A stretch of DNA of 14,329 nucleotides, taken from positions 1 through 14,329 of the forward strand of contig URUT01000035.1 of the NCBI GenBank assembly GCA_900551105.1, given 5' to 3'. The notes under the pieces are model-generated. The model worked only from the letters and a program-made list of their open reading frames with translations, was not told where the DNA came from and made no database searches. The stretch is from an uncultured Mycoplasmatota bacterium. Lineage in GTDB: Bacteria > Bacillota_I > Bacilli_A > RF39 > UBA660. Shown here one piece after another: positions 1 to 8,257 of the stretch; the stretch's first letter is position 1; every line of letters starts with the position of its first letter. A program made the position numbers and the translations under genes.

Positions 1-1006
1 GAACTTCAATAGTACTTTCTAGTTCTTCGTTTAGGTTTTTAGCGATATATTCATTAATTAAAACACTTTCACCGAATTCACCTTTATTGTCTATTTTAAA
101 GCATTCACTAAATCTTCTTGTATAACCAATTCCTTGGATTTCGGTGTTCATACTAAATGCTGGGGTTGAACATGATGAGATAATGGTGAAGATGTCATTT
201 TTCTTACCACTGGCGTTTTGATTACTAAATAGAACTGATTGAATAGCTTTAGCAATTAAGTGATTTTTTAGTTTTTCGGTATCAGCATCATTTTTACTAA
301 ATAGCTTTGCCAGTTTCATCATTCTTTCAATAATTGTAAGCTGAGAGTGGTTTTCAGCATTTAATAAAAGTGCGATGTCATCGTTTGTAAATAAGAATAT
401 CGGTAATCTAAATAAAACATCAGTTTCATCTGTTGGGTTGGTTGTTAAAAATTTGTACTGATAAACATCACTTATTTGGTTAATGTCTTTAAAAGCATTT
501 TTATATTCACCGTAGGCATCAAATATAAATAAATTGGCATTAGCGGCTTTAAAGTTTTGATTTAAGAAAATATTTTGAACAATTCTAGATACTGAGCATG
601 ATTTACCTGAACCAGAGTTACCAAATATAGCTAAATGATTTGAAAATAAATCGTTGATATTTGCATAGATGTTTCTATCTTTGTAGATTGGACTTTTACC
701 AATATAAATTGATTCTTCGTCGTTTTTGCCCATGATGATATCCAGTTCTTCATCATTAATAACTCTTAAGGTACTTGTTAATGTAGGTTTTTTGATAGTA
801 CCAGCGATGAATCTAGTACCTACGAATTCACCAAGAAGTTCGATTTTTACAGTGTTTTCATCAACGTTTTTAACTTCACCTAATAACTTGTCGCCATTTG
901 ATTCAAATATTACGTGAAGGTTCATTAAGTTACTTATGACATTTCCTTCTTTATTAATTTCAACTATGGCAGTGTTATCACTAATATATTTTATTTTTCC
1001 GAACAT
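1..1006 (-). CDS. HerA-like (DUF87) ATP-binding protein, 3' end cut by window edge
   Basis: This is an open frame of 335 codons without a stop, running off the left edge of the window, so the C-terminus is missing. The ATG at 1006-1004 follows the ribosome site AGAGGTTGG at about 8 nt. Residues 1-90 are beta-rich and resemble the HAS-barrel that precedes HerA ATPases. The Walker A motif GNSGSGKS is at 129-136 (Lys135), and FIFDAYGEY at 160-168 matches the HerA Walker B form with Asp163 and Glu167. HerA-family proteins are hexameric DNA translocases or helicases that usually act with a nuclease such as NurA, or with a defence effector (Sir2, DUF4297). No nuclease is visible beside it; the next gene downstream lies outside the window. 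The family call is firm. The role (DNA repair, defence or other) is open. It has its own candidate promoter and is separated from the upstream gene by a strong terminator. Confidence 0.85.
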   Translation of the reverse strand, partial: MFGKIKYISDNTAIVEINKEGNVISNLMNLHVIFESNGDKLLGEVKNVDENTVKIELLGEFVGTRFIAGTIKKPTLTSTLRVINDEELDIIMGKNDEESIYIGKSPIYKDRNIYANINDLFSNHLAIFGNSGSGKSCSVSRIVQNIFLNQNFKAANANLFIFDAYGEYKNAFKDINQISDVYQYKFLTTNPTDETDVLFRLPIFLFTNDDIALLLNAENHSQLTIIERMMKLAKLFSKNDADTEKLKNHLIAKAIQSVLFSNQNASGKKNDIFTIISSCSTPAFSMNTEIQGIGYTRRFSECFKIDNKGEFGESVLINEYIAKNLNEELESTIEV

Positions 1007-1033
1007 GTTAACCAACCTCTTTACTATAATAAA

Positions 1034-1042
1034 AGTATATCA
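1034..1042 (-). promoter_or_regulatory. Candidate extended -10 promoter for the HerA-like gene
   Basis: The minus strand reads TG-A-TATACT, an extended -10 element, just after the T-tract of the preceding terminator. A start near 1027 would leave a leader of about 20 nt containing the AGAGGTTGG ribosome site. No good -35 element is visible, and a second A/T-rich hexamer, TATTAT, lies a few bases downstream, so the exact element is uncertain. Confidence 0.4.
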
Positions 1043-1045
1043 CAT

Positions 1046-1082
1046 AAAAAAAAGATAATCTAGGGCACTAAACTAAATTATC
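1046..1082 (-). terminator. Rho-independent terminator of the 343-residue gene
   Basis: The minus strand reads GATAATTTAG, a 9-nt loop, then CTAGATTATC followed by eight T. This gives a 10-bp stem with one T-G wobble. The stem includes the TAA stop codon of the upstream gene (1080-1078), so the gene ends inside its own terminator. Confidence 0.85.
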
Positions 1083-2109
1083 CGATTTTATAATAATTTT
1101 TGATGATTGTATTAAGTGAGTTTATTAACATTCTAAAGTTAAAGTCAAGAACTGTACTTGAGTAGTTTTCAATTTGTTCAGGGTTAATATTTCCACTTCT
1201 TAAATAGTTTGCGGCTATATTTAAGATTGGAACGGTTTGATTATTATTTTTCTCGATATCTAAGATTTCTCTAGCAGATGTGAAGTATGAAAAGTCTGAT
1301 GCGGTTAAGGCATTAATAACTAGTTTAAATAAATCTATTTCTTTTTCATCTATTCCTTCGGTAATGATACCTCTATTGTAAAGGTCAATAATTTTACTTG
1401 CTAAGATTTCTATTATATTAAACGAAGCTATTCTTGATGCTGTGTGTGATTTTAATAAGTCTTCTACTGAACTAGTATAGTATGTTGAATATTTAGGAAA
1501 TAGTGCTTTAATTTTGTCAAAGTGTCTTTGCGATACGGTGATATTATCTAGTCTTCGCTTTTCATTGATATCAAGTGCTAAAATATTTTTTAATGTATTT
1601 TTGATGCTATCTATAATAGTGGCGATTTCTCTTGTTAGTTCGTCTATTTGATTGAGCCTATTATTAGCTATTCTTTGGTTATTTTGATAGATATTGTTTC
1701 TTGAATAATAGTTTTGAGAAGCAATATAACCTTCTTTTGCTAAAGATAGAATTTTACTATATGTATTTGGGTCTAAGTGATCTTCATTATTAGTTAGGGC
1801 TTTTATTTGCTCCATAATAATCTCACATTTTGTTTTTTGGAGGCGTTGTTTGACTTTTGATGATTCGATAATTTGGTTTGTACTTTCTACTCCATTTTGC
1901 AAGTTAATTAGGGCTGTCCTTTTTTCAAAGTATGTAGATAATAAATTAGTAAGTTTAATATATTCTTCTTCTACTGGAAGTGGTAAGCAATCATTACAAA
2001 TGTTGATGAAGCCAGCGATAATGTCGTCAGTATATGAATTTAATTTTGTTACATTTGCTTTCACAGTATCACTTGCTTTCTTTATTAATCTTATCATAAT
2101 AAAGATCAT
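1078..2109 (-). CDS. Unrecognised helical protein, 343 residues
   Basis: I do not recognise this protein. It is predicted to be almost entirely alpha-helical, rich in Ile, Asn, Lys, Ser and Thr, with heptad-like stretches around residues 70-110 and 145-190 that could form coiled coils. I see no signal peptide, membrane segment, P-loop or obvious nuclease motif, and only two or three Cys. It is therefore probably cytoplasmic, perhaps a scaffold or partner protein. The start is uncertain: the ATG at 2109 has a GAAGA almost touching it, and a second in-frame ATG at 2097 has that sequence about 13 nt upstream, so neither has a good ribosome site. The gene has its own candidate promoter and terminator. 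Its neighbour downstream is the HerA-like ATPase, which raises the possibility of a functional pair, but nothing in the sequence proves one. The length, sustained frame and flanking signals make it a real gene. Confidence 0.8.
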   Translation of the reverse strand: MIFIMIRLIKKASDTVKANVTKLNSYTDDIIAGFINICNDCLPLPVEEEYIKLTNLLSTYFEKRTALINLQNGVESTNQIIESSKVKQRLQKTKCEIIMEQIKALTNNEDHLDPNTYSKILSLAKEGYIASQNYYSRNNIYQNNQRIANNRLNQIDELTREIATIIDSIKNTLKNILALDINEKRRLDNITVSQRHFDKIKALFPKYSTYYTSSVEDLLKSHTASRIASFNIIEILASKIIDLYNRGIITEGIDEKEIDLFKLVINALTASDFSYFTSAREILDIEKNNNQTVPILNIAANYLRSGNINPEQIENYSSTVLDFNFRMLINSLNTIIKNYYKIG

Positions 2110-2132
2110 TCTTCAAGAAATATTATTTTGGG

Positions 2133-2162
2133 CTTATAACAAAAAAAGTTGCTTTCTCACAA
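2133..2162 (-). promoter_or_regulatory. Candidate promoter of the 343-residue gene
   Basis: The extended -10 TG-T-TATAAG is at 2141-2133, with a possible -35 TTGTGA at 2162-2157 and 18-nt spacing. It is embedded in the loop, 3' arm and T-tract of the upstream transporter terminator. A start near 2126 would leave a leader of about 17-30 nt. Confidence 0.4.
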
Positions 2163-2175
2163 AAGCAAACTTTTT
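2141..2175 (-). terminator. Rho-independent terminator of the ABC transporter operon
   Basis: The minus strand reads AAAAAGTT-T-GCTTT, a short loop, then AAAGC-AACTTTTTTT. This is a 13-bp stem with one bulged T and a T-tract. The stem starts inside the TAA stop codon of the transporter gene (2176-2174). Confidence 0.85.
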
Positions 2176-4573
2176 AAATATCTTTTCTTGATAAGATTTC
2201 TGCTGGTCTTTTTCTAATAGTATTTGCTACTGGTAGTAAACCAAATAAGAGATTTACTGCAAAGCATAATATGATTGAAATACCAATTGTTAGTGGCGTA
2301 AGCAAGCAGAAGTTAGTTAAGTATCTTATTTTAGTTATATTGTATAAAATATATGTCATAAAGGCGATGCCAGTTAGGGATGCTGTTAGAGAAATTGCAA
2401 GGATTTCGCCAGCAAACATTTTATAAATATCACTTTTTTTAACGCCGATAGCTCTATATGTTCCTACTTCTTTAATTCTTGATAAGAATGATGAACGAAT
2501 CATTAGAAATACTTCAATAATTGATATAGCGATGATTACAGCTGAGAAGATAAGAATTGAATTTGTTGTTCCTTCGGTTTCGTCTAAGTATTCTTTTTTG
2601 GCGACCTCGTAACTGTCTCTTGCATTAATTTCCTTATTATTTAGTTCTTCGATTATTTTAGTTTTTTCGTTTGCTGATACCGTGATACTTTTACAGCTTA
2701 AAATTAGTTCATATTTGATTGTGTTTTTATTGGTTATGTAGTATGTTAGATTATTTTCTGATGTGTAATAGCCAACTACTTTTAAGTCTTTACCGCCTAC
2801 TACTTCACTAGTTTTATCACCAATTTTATAAGCATATCTTTGACTGTATGGAACGATTACTTCGTAGTCGTTTTCGGGATTTTTACCTTCTTTTAGGGTG
2901 TAAGTTGTTTCTTGATAGTCTAGCAAAGTTACGGTTTTACCATCGTTACCGATATTGTTATATAAAATATCGGTAAATAAGCTTTCATCAGCATAAATTG
3001 CTGGGCTTTCTGAAGAAATGATACCTACTATTTTGAATTTTTTCATGTTTGGAATAGAAATATATTCACCTATTAGTTTTTCCGGACTATTTATGCCAGC
3101 TTCAGGCGCTATACCCATTGAGCTTAATATAGTCTTTAGAACCATTTGATCGACTACTACTTCATATTTGTCTTGTGGTAGAGTACCGGCAATTAAGTCT
3201 TGTTCTTTGATTAGTTTTGTACTTACTAAAGAAGCATTTATTGTTTCAGAAACTCCTGAGCTTTGAAAGAATGTGTTATAAGAAATTTCAAATGTTGCAC
3301 GGGAGTTTCCTGGAATAATATAGTTAATATCATTTATTTGCTCTAATTCTTTGTATTTGTTTAAATCCATTTTTGAAAAGGTTGCATTAATGTATGATGG
3401 ATGAGTATTAACAAAGTCGCTATCTTTAATATTAAGGGTTGCAAAGATTCTTGTAACACTAAATAAGATAAACATACTAGCAGCCATATAGCCTAAAAGT
3501 AATATTTTTTTAAGTACTGAGTAATTCATAATCTTTTTAAAGCCATTTGTTAAAAATGTAATTGGCGTAAAAATACTACTATATTTTTTATTATAGTTTT
3601 CGTTGATAATGTTTTGAAAATTAAATTCGTATTTGTTTAGTTCTTCTTTATCAACTGGTTTATAGTGCTCATCAAGTAATTTAATATTTGAGTTTTCATC
3701 TATTACTTCAACTTTTAATGGACCATGATTTTGAATATAAATGTTGCCATTTTGTACTACTAAGGTAATATCTAGCTTGTTTTCGTTTGGTTCATAGATA
3801 TCTATTTTTTGATTTTTGCTTGTTAATTCATTTTTATTTAGGTCTTTTAAATAGATATTGTTTTCAATGCGATAGTCTAGGTTTTTAACTTCGGTGTTTT
3901 TGTAATCTTTTAGTATTTTGCCGTCTTCTAATTCGATTATTCTATCGGCATAGAAATGAGCTAAATTTACTTCATGAGTTACTAGGATAACTAGCTTTGT
4001 TTTTGATATTGATTTAATGATTTTCATTATTTCTAGGGAGTTTTTAGAGTCTAAGTTACCTGTTGGTTCATCTGCTAAAATTACTTCAGGATTTTTAACG
4101 ATAGCTCTAGCAATACCTACTCTTTGTCTTTCACCACCTGAAAGCATACTTGCTGGTCTTGCACGGAAACGATAAATTCCTAGAGTTTCTAAACAGTAAT
4201 TTACTCTTTTTTGAATTTCATTTTTATCTTTAATACCAATTTGTTTTAGGGCTAGTGCGACATTGTCATAAACACTTAAGTTATCTATTAACTTATAATC
4301 TTGAAAGATATAGCCAATATTTAAGTTTCTAATTTTATCTATTTGGTAAGTGTTTTTACGGGTTATTTTTTGACCATTGATGTAGATATTACCACTTTTT
4401 ACTTTATCTAAACCACCAATTACGTTTAATAGTGTTGTTTTACCACATCCTGATTCACCTAGAAGCGCAACTAGACCTTGATCTGGTAATTTTAGAGAAG
4501 TGTCATTAATGACATGAATTTGATTTTTTTTGCCTTTATTAAAGTATTTATTTACTTTTTCTAATGTAATCAT
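2174..4573 (-). CDS. ABC transporter, ATPase-FtsX/MacB-type permease fusion (second of a tandem pair)
   Basis: This 799-residue protein carries an N-terminal LolD/MacB-type ATPase: Walker A GESGCGKT at 39-46, Q-loop Gln91, signature LSGGERQ at 144-150, Walker B ILADE near 165-169 and switch His200. After a linker of about 130 residues comes a membrane segment at 357-380, an external domain of about 290 residues, then three segments near 673-692, 722-744 and 758-781. The cytoplasmic motif GTYRAIGVKKSDIYKMFAGE and the final KRPAEIL are typical FtsX-family permease marks. The expected topology is MacB-like with an extracellular stalk, so the protein probably moves or releases lipids, peptides or lipoproteins at the outer membrane face rather than importing. 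The start ATG overlaps the stop of the upstream transporter by 1 nt (TAATG) and has the strong site GAGGAGGAAG, so the two are translationally coupled and probably form a heterodimer. The substrate is unknown, and no sensor kinase or peptide gene is adjacent. Confidence 0.9.
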   Translation of the reverse strand: MITLEKVNKYFNKGKKNQIHVINDTSLKLPDQGLVALLGESGCGKTTLLNVIGGLDKVKSGNIYINGQKITRKNTYQIDKIRNLNIGYIFQDYKLIDNLSVYDNVALALKQIGIKDKNEIQKRVNYCLETLGIYRFRARPASMLSGGERQRVGIARAIVKNPEVILADEPTGNLDSKNSLEIMKIIKSISKTKLVILVTHEVNLAHFYADRIIELEDGKILKDYKNTEVKNLDYRIENNIYLKDLNKNELTSKNQKIDIYEPNENKLDITLVVQNGNIYIQNHGPLKVEVIDENSNIKLLDEHYKPVDKEELNKYEFNFQNIINENYNKKYSSIFTPITFLTNGFKKIMNYSVLKKILLLGYMAASMFILFSVTRIFATLNIKDSDFVNTHPSYINATFSKMDLNKYKELEQINDINYIIPGNSRATFEISYNTFFQSSGVSETINASLVSTKLIKEQDLIAGTLPQDKYEVVVDQMVLKTILSSMGIAPEAGINSPEKLIGEYISIPNMKKFKIVGIISSESPAIYADESLFTDILYNNIGNDGKTVTLLDYQETTYTLKEGKNPENDYEVIVPYSQRYAYKIGDKTSEVVGGKDLKVVGYYTSENNLTYYITNKNTIKYELILSCKSITVSANEKTKIIEELNNKEINARDSYEVAKKEYLDETEGTTNSILIFSAVIIAISIIEVFLMIRSSFLSRIKEVGTYRAIGVKKSDIYKMFAGEILAISLTASLTGIAFMTYILYNITKIRYLTNFCLLTPLTIGISIILCFAVNLLFGLLPVANTIRKRPAEILSRKDI

Positions 4574-6738
4574 TATTCTTCCTCCTCGTTATAAGTTTTC
4601 ATTGCGCTTTGTTTAAAGATGTATTTTGAAAAGCGAACGCTGATGATGTATGCTAGTAATACTATTAATACATAGATTGTTATGTAATTTTTTAGACTTA
4701 AGTATTTTAAGGTAGATGCTAGCGGGATATCTATAATTTTGTGAGTACCTAATAAGATGAATGTTAAAGTAAGAATTGCAGCAATGTTTAGTACTGTAAA
4801 TAGTTCTATTCTTAAGATTTTCTTGCAGATCTTTTTGTTTGAACCTAAAATTCTTAAAATTGTGTAATATGATTTTCTAGATTTTAAGATTAGTTTAATT
4901 ATTAGGTAAGATATGATGAACATAACTATTAGCATAATAACGGTTACTACTAGGTTTACGATGTTTAGAATATATACTGTGCTACTTGATTCATTATTTA
5001 ACATTTTAGTTACGGCATAAGCATTAAATCCAGCATTTTCTAGTGCTTTGATAGTATCATCTATTTTTTGTTCATCTTTTACAAAGATACTACTTTGATA
5101 GATGTCACTAGTAAGCATATCTTCAATGGTTTTATCGTTAATATAGCAGAATGTATAATAGTCATTATAAGATGACCCTGTATATTTTTTGTAATTTGAT
5201 TTATTTAGAATTCTATTTGCTTTTAGGGTTTTACTTGTTGATACGTAGTTGTTATTAAGCTTTAGTGTCACTTCTTTAATTTCATCACTTAGGGATTCGT
5301 TTAAGTAGATGCTGCCTTCAGGAATTAGATTGTTGTGTCTAAGTACACAGTTAAAGTTAGGATCTTCTGAAATCATATTTAAAGTTGATTTACCTAATTT
5401 ATAGTTTAAAATACTTTCATATAGCATTTTTGATGAGACGTTGATGATGATTTTGTCACCAATATTTTCGTTATATTTGATACCGGTAAGAACTGCTTTT
5501 TTGGTATCTATGTCCATACCGTAGTCAAAGCCATAATTAAATGATTTATTAATTAACTTTTCTCTATCATATAGATTGTAGTTATCTTTAGATAGTTCTA
5601 ACATAACTTCATTATCTTTGGTTGGGACAGTGCCTAAGTCAACTTTAGCATCTTTACTAATTTCTTTGACTTGACCTCTAAAGTAATAATAATCTTTATA
5701 TAAGGACATTACGGCATCAAGAGAAATATCATCTTTAACTAGATAATCAATGTTTTCAATATTAGTTAGTTTGTTAAAGTCTTCATCGGTGATTTTAGAT
5801 TTGTCCTTTTTAACAAGGATAATTCTTTTGGTGTCAGTGTTTGCTAAAAATGAGTTATAACCTCTTGAGGTTTCTTCATATTTGCTGGATTTAAATGAAG
5901 CGGTTTCTAAGGTTAGAGCTAGAAACATAAATAGGAATACAATTAGTAATAGTAAGAATTTAGGTACGATGTTAAAGGTGTTTCTGATACCTAATCTGAT
6001 TGATGATATAAGTCTAATTTTTTGATTGTGGCTTTCTTCTAATTTTGTGCTAGTTTCAGTTTCTTTGATTTTTTTGTCTTCGATGATTTTGCCATCAAAC
6101 ATGGTAATTTTTCTAGTTGCATACTCTTTAAAGTCTTCATAGTTGTGTGTTACGATTATTACTAGTTTATCTTTAGATACTTCTTTTAGGGTTTTAATTA
6201 CACTGACAGCACTTTTACGATCTAGCGAACCGGTTGGCTCATCAGCAATAATAATTGGGGTATTTTTAGCTAGAGCACGCGCTATTGCTACTCTTTGTTT
6301 TTGGCCACCTGATAATTTAGAAACACGAGTATTTTTATATCTTGTTAAGTCTACTTGTTTGATAAGTTCAAGGACTCTTTCTTTTACTTCTTCCTTTTTG
6401 TGACCGTTAATTAATAGGACTAATTCAATATTTTGATAGACTGTGTAACTAGCAACTAGATTAAAGTTTTGGAAGATATTACTGATATATTTTTTACGAT
6501 AGTTTTCAAATTCTTCTTCGCCATAATGACTAGTTTCCTTACCATTTATATAAAGCTCGCCTTCTTCGTAAGTATCAAGGCCTGATATAACGTTTAGTAA
6601 AGTAGATTTACCACTACCACTTTCACCAGTGATTACAACGAATTCGCCGATATTAAATTCAGCGTTAATTTTGGTAATACCTGATGTGATTATTCCTTTT
6701 TGATAGTAATACTTTGAGACATCTTTTAGTTTGATCAT
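4573..6738 (-). CDS. ABC transporter, ATPase-FtsX/MacB-type permease fusion (first of a tandem pair)
   Basis: This is a 721-residue protein. I place the start at the ATG at 6738, preceded by AGAGGTGGG. A longer frame starting at 6786 would run back through the promoter and terminator and is rejected. The ATPase has Walker A GESGSGKS at 38-45, Q-loop Gln90, signature LSGGQ at 142-146, Walker B IIIADE near 162-167 and His198. A membrane segment at about 260-278 is followed by an external domain of roughly 310 residues, then segments near 590-618, 645-665 and 684-702, with a short acidic tail (NEEEE). This is the same architecture as its downstream partner, but the sequences are clearly diverged, which suggests an old duplication and a heterodimeric exporter. 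The FtsX hallmark region (YYTILRILGSNKKICKKILR) is present. The family includes MacB-type and antimicrobial-peptide resistance exporters; nothing here fixes the substrate. Confidence 0.9.
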   Translation of the reverse strand: MIKLKDVSKYYYQKGIITSGITKINAEFNIGEFVVITGESGSGKSTLLNVISGLDTYEEGELYINGKETSHYGEEEFENYRKKYISNIFQNFNLVASYTVYQNIELVLLINGHKKEEVKERVLELIKQVDLTRYKNTRVSKLSGGQKQRVAIARALAKNTPIIIADEPTGSLDRKSAVSVIKTLKEVSKDKLVIIVTHNYEDFKEYATRKITMFDGKIIEDKKIKETETSTKLEESHNQKIRLISSIRLGIRNTFNIVPKFLLLLIVFLFMFLALTLETASFKSSKYEETSRGYNSFLANTDTKRIILVKKDKSKITDEDFNKLTNIENIDYLVKDDISLDAVMSLYKDYYYFRGQVKEISKDAKVDLGTVPTKDNEVMLELSKDNYNLYDREKLINKSFNYGFDYGMDIDTKKAVLTGIKYNENIGDKIIINVSSKMLYESILNYKLGKSTLNMISEDPNFNCVLRHNNLIPEGSIYLNESLSDEIKEVTLKLNNNYVSTSKTLKANRILNKSNYKKYTGSSYNDYYTFCYINDKTIEDMLTSDIYQSSIFVKDEQKIDDTIKALENAGFNAYAVTKMLNNESSSTVYILNIVNLVVTVIMLIVMFIISYLIIKLILKSRKSYYTILRILGSNKKICKKILRIELFTVLNIAAILTLTFILLGTHKIIDIPLASTLKYLSLKNYITIYVLIVLLAYIISVRFSKYIFKQSAMKTYNEEEE

Positions 6739-6757
6739 TTTCCCACCTCTTAAGCAC

Positions 6758-6786
6758 ATTATACTTTTATATATGAAAAAAAACAA
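6758..6786 (-). promoter_or_regulatory. Promoter of the ABC transporter operon
   Basis: A consensus -10 TATAAT is at 6763-6758, with the weak -35 TTGTTT at 6786-6781 and exactly 17-nt spacing. The -35 lies in the 3' arm and T-tract of the gatB terminator. A start near 6751 would leave a leader of only about 13 nt, just enough for the AGAGGTGGG ribosome site. Confidence 0.65.
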
Positions 6787-6803
6787 CCAAATTAGGCTGT
6801 TTT
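6776..6803 (-). terminator. Rho-independent terminator of the hisS-asnS-gatCAB operon
   Basis: The minus strand reads AACAGCC, the loop TAATTT, then GGTTGTT running into a T-tract. This is a 7-bp stem with one G-U pair, extendable by A-U pairs, 14 nt after the gatB stop. It separates the translation genes from the transporters. Confidence 0.85.
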
Positions 6804-6817
6804 CTGTAAACTAAATT

Positions 6818-8257
6818 TTATTTTCTTGCTTCTAGTTCTTTAGTTAAAATCTCTTTTACTTTTAAAGGATTTGCTTTACCTTTTGTTTCTTTCATAGTCA
6901 TACCAACAAAGAAATCAAACATATTAGTTTTACCGTTATGGTATAGTTCTATTTGTTTAGGACTATTATCTAATATAGTTTTAATTATAGAGCTTAGTTC
7001 TTCTTCGTTATCCATTTGTTTCATGCCATATTTTTCTATTAAACTTTGTGGCTCAGATTTTTCTTCTAAGGCCTTTGCAAATAGTTCTTTGGCTTGCTTA
7101 GATGATATTTCACCGTTTTTTAATGGAGTTAGAATTTGACTAAGTAGTCTTGGTGATAAGTAAAACTCTAGGATGCTAATATTTTCTTTGCTAAGGATTC
7201 CTAAGATAAGGGAAATAACCCAGTTAGCAACTGTTTTTGAGTCAAGTCCAAGCTTAATACTTTCATCAAAGTAATCAGCAACATCTTTGTTACGGGCTAG
7301 AATTTTACTATCGTTTTCAGATAAATTATATTCTTCCATGTAAGTTTTAATTCTAGCGTTTGGTAGCTTAGGAATTTCGCTGCGAATTTCTTCTAGAAAG
7401 TCATTAGTTATTTTGATGCGTGGAATGTTTGGCTCAATAAAATATTTATAGTCAATACTTTTTACTTTTTTACGCATGCTAATTGTGGTATTTGTTTGTT
7501 CATCGTATCTTCTTGTTTCTTGGCATAACTCATCTTTTTTACCACTTTCTAAACATTCTATTTGTCTTTTTACTTCAGCATTTATAGCATTTTCTACGTT
7601 TGCAAATGAGTTTACGTTTTTAATTTCTACTTTTGGTGTAATGTAGTTACCATTTTCATCTTTTAGGTTAACGTTGCAGTCGCATCTAATTTGGCCTTTT
7701 TTGATGTCGGCTTCTGAAATATCACAGTATTTTAAACTGTTTGCTAGATATTCTAAGAACTCTACGGCTGATGGAGCATCGTTAAAGCATGGCTCTGTTA
7801 CAATTTCTATTAGAGGGACGCCAGCACGGTTATAATCAATTAATGAATATGTATCATAGTGATCTTGTGAGGCAGTATCTTCTTCTAAATGAATATCATG
7901 GATTAGAGCATAAAATGGTTTGCCGTTAGAGATAAGCTCAACTTTACCGTTGATACCAACTGGTTTTGTTACCTGAGTAATTTGAAAGCCTTTTGGTAAG
8001 TCTGGATAGTAATAGTTTTTACGGTCAAATAAAAGTTCATCAGGCTGAGTGCAGTTTAGAACCATACTCATTTTTAGTGCCTTTCTTACAGCTTCTTTAT
8101 TTAAAGATGGCATAATACCAGGAAATGACATATCTATTTCATTTACGTTACTATTTGGTACGGTAGAATAAAAGTTAGCACTAGGACTAAATACTTTTGA
8201 GTTTGTTTTTAGTTCACAGTGTAGTTCTAAACCAATTACTGTTTGATATTTATTCAT
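6818..8257 (-). CDS. gatB: Asp/Glu-tRNA(Asn/Gln) amidotransferase subunit B
   Basis: This 479-residue protein is the tRNA-binding and kinase-like subunit of GatCAB. It activates the side-chain carboxylate of Glu or Asp on mischarged tRNA so that ammonia from GatA can amidate it. Family marks in order are GLELHCELKTNSKVFSP near residues 9-25, the HLEEDTAS segment, SLIDYNRAGVPLIEIVTEP, the RCDCNVNL motif, VEIKNVNSF, QETRRYDE, and a C-terminal YqeY-like helical domain over roughly the last 150 residues. Length is normal for the family. I chose the ATG at 8257, not 8272, because GGAGG lies 6 nt before it. The ribosome site is inside the gatA coding sequence, and the genes overlap by 8 nt, so translation should be coupled and subunit output matched. 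Because asnS is in the same operon, the main job is likely Gln-tRNA(Gln) synthesis; this is an inference that assumes no GlnRS elsewhere. Confidence 0.97.
   Translation of the reverse strand: MNKYQTVIGLELHCELKTNSKVFSPSANFYSTVPNSNVNEIDMSFPGIMPSLNKEAVRKALKMSMVLNCTQPDELLFDRKNYYYPDLPKGFQITQVTKPVGINGKVELISNGKPFYALIHDIHLEEDTASQDHYDTYSLIDYNRAGVPLIEIVTEPCFNDAPSAVEFLEYLANSLKYCDISEADIKKGQIRCDCNVNLKDENGNYITPKVEIKNVNSFANVENAINAEVKRQIECLESGKKDELCQETRRYDEQTNTTISMRKKVKSIDYKYFIEPNIPRIKITNDFLEEIRSEIPKLPNARIKTYMEEYNLSENDSKILARNKDVADYFDESIKLGLDSKTVANWVISLILGILSKENISILEFYLSPRLLSQILTPLKNGEISSKQAKELFAKALEEKSEPQSLIEKYGMKQMDNEEELSSIIKTILDNSPKQIELYHNGKTNMFDFFVGMTMKETKGKANPLKVKEILTKELEARK

Noticed and set aside
1850..2191. 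Plus-strand open frame of 113 residues opposite the 343-residue gene and its terminator
   Set aside because: It runs antisense through a better supported gene and through a terminator hairpin, has no ribosome site, and its product is an unconvincing hydrophobic sequence.
6739..6786. A 16-residue N-terminal extension of the first transporter, starting at 6786
   Set aside because: It would cover the TATAAT promoter and terminator T-tract, lacks a ribosome site, and the ATG at 6738 has a strong site and starts exactly where the ATPase domain begins.
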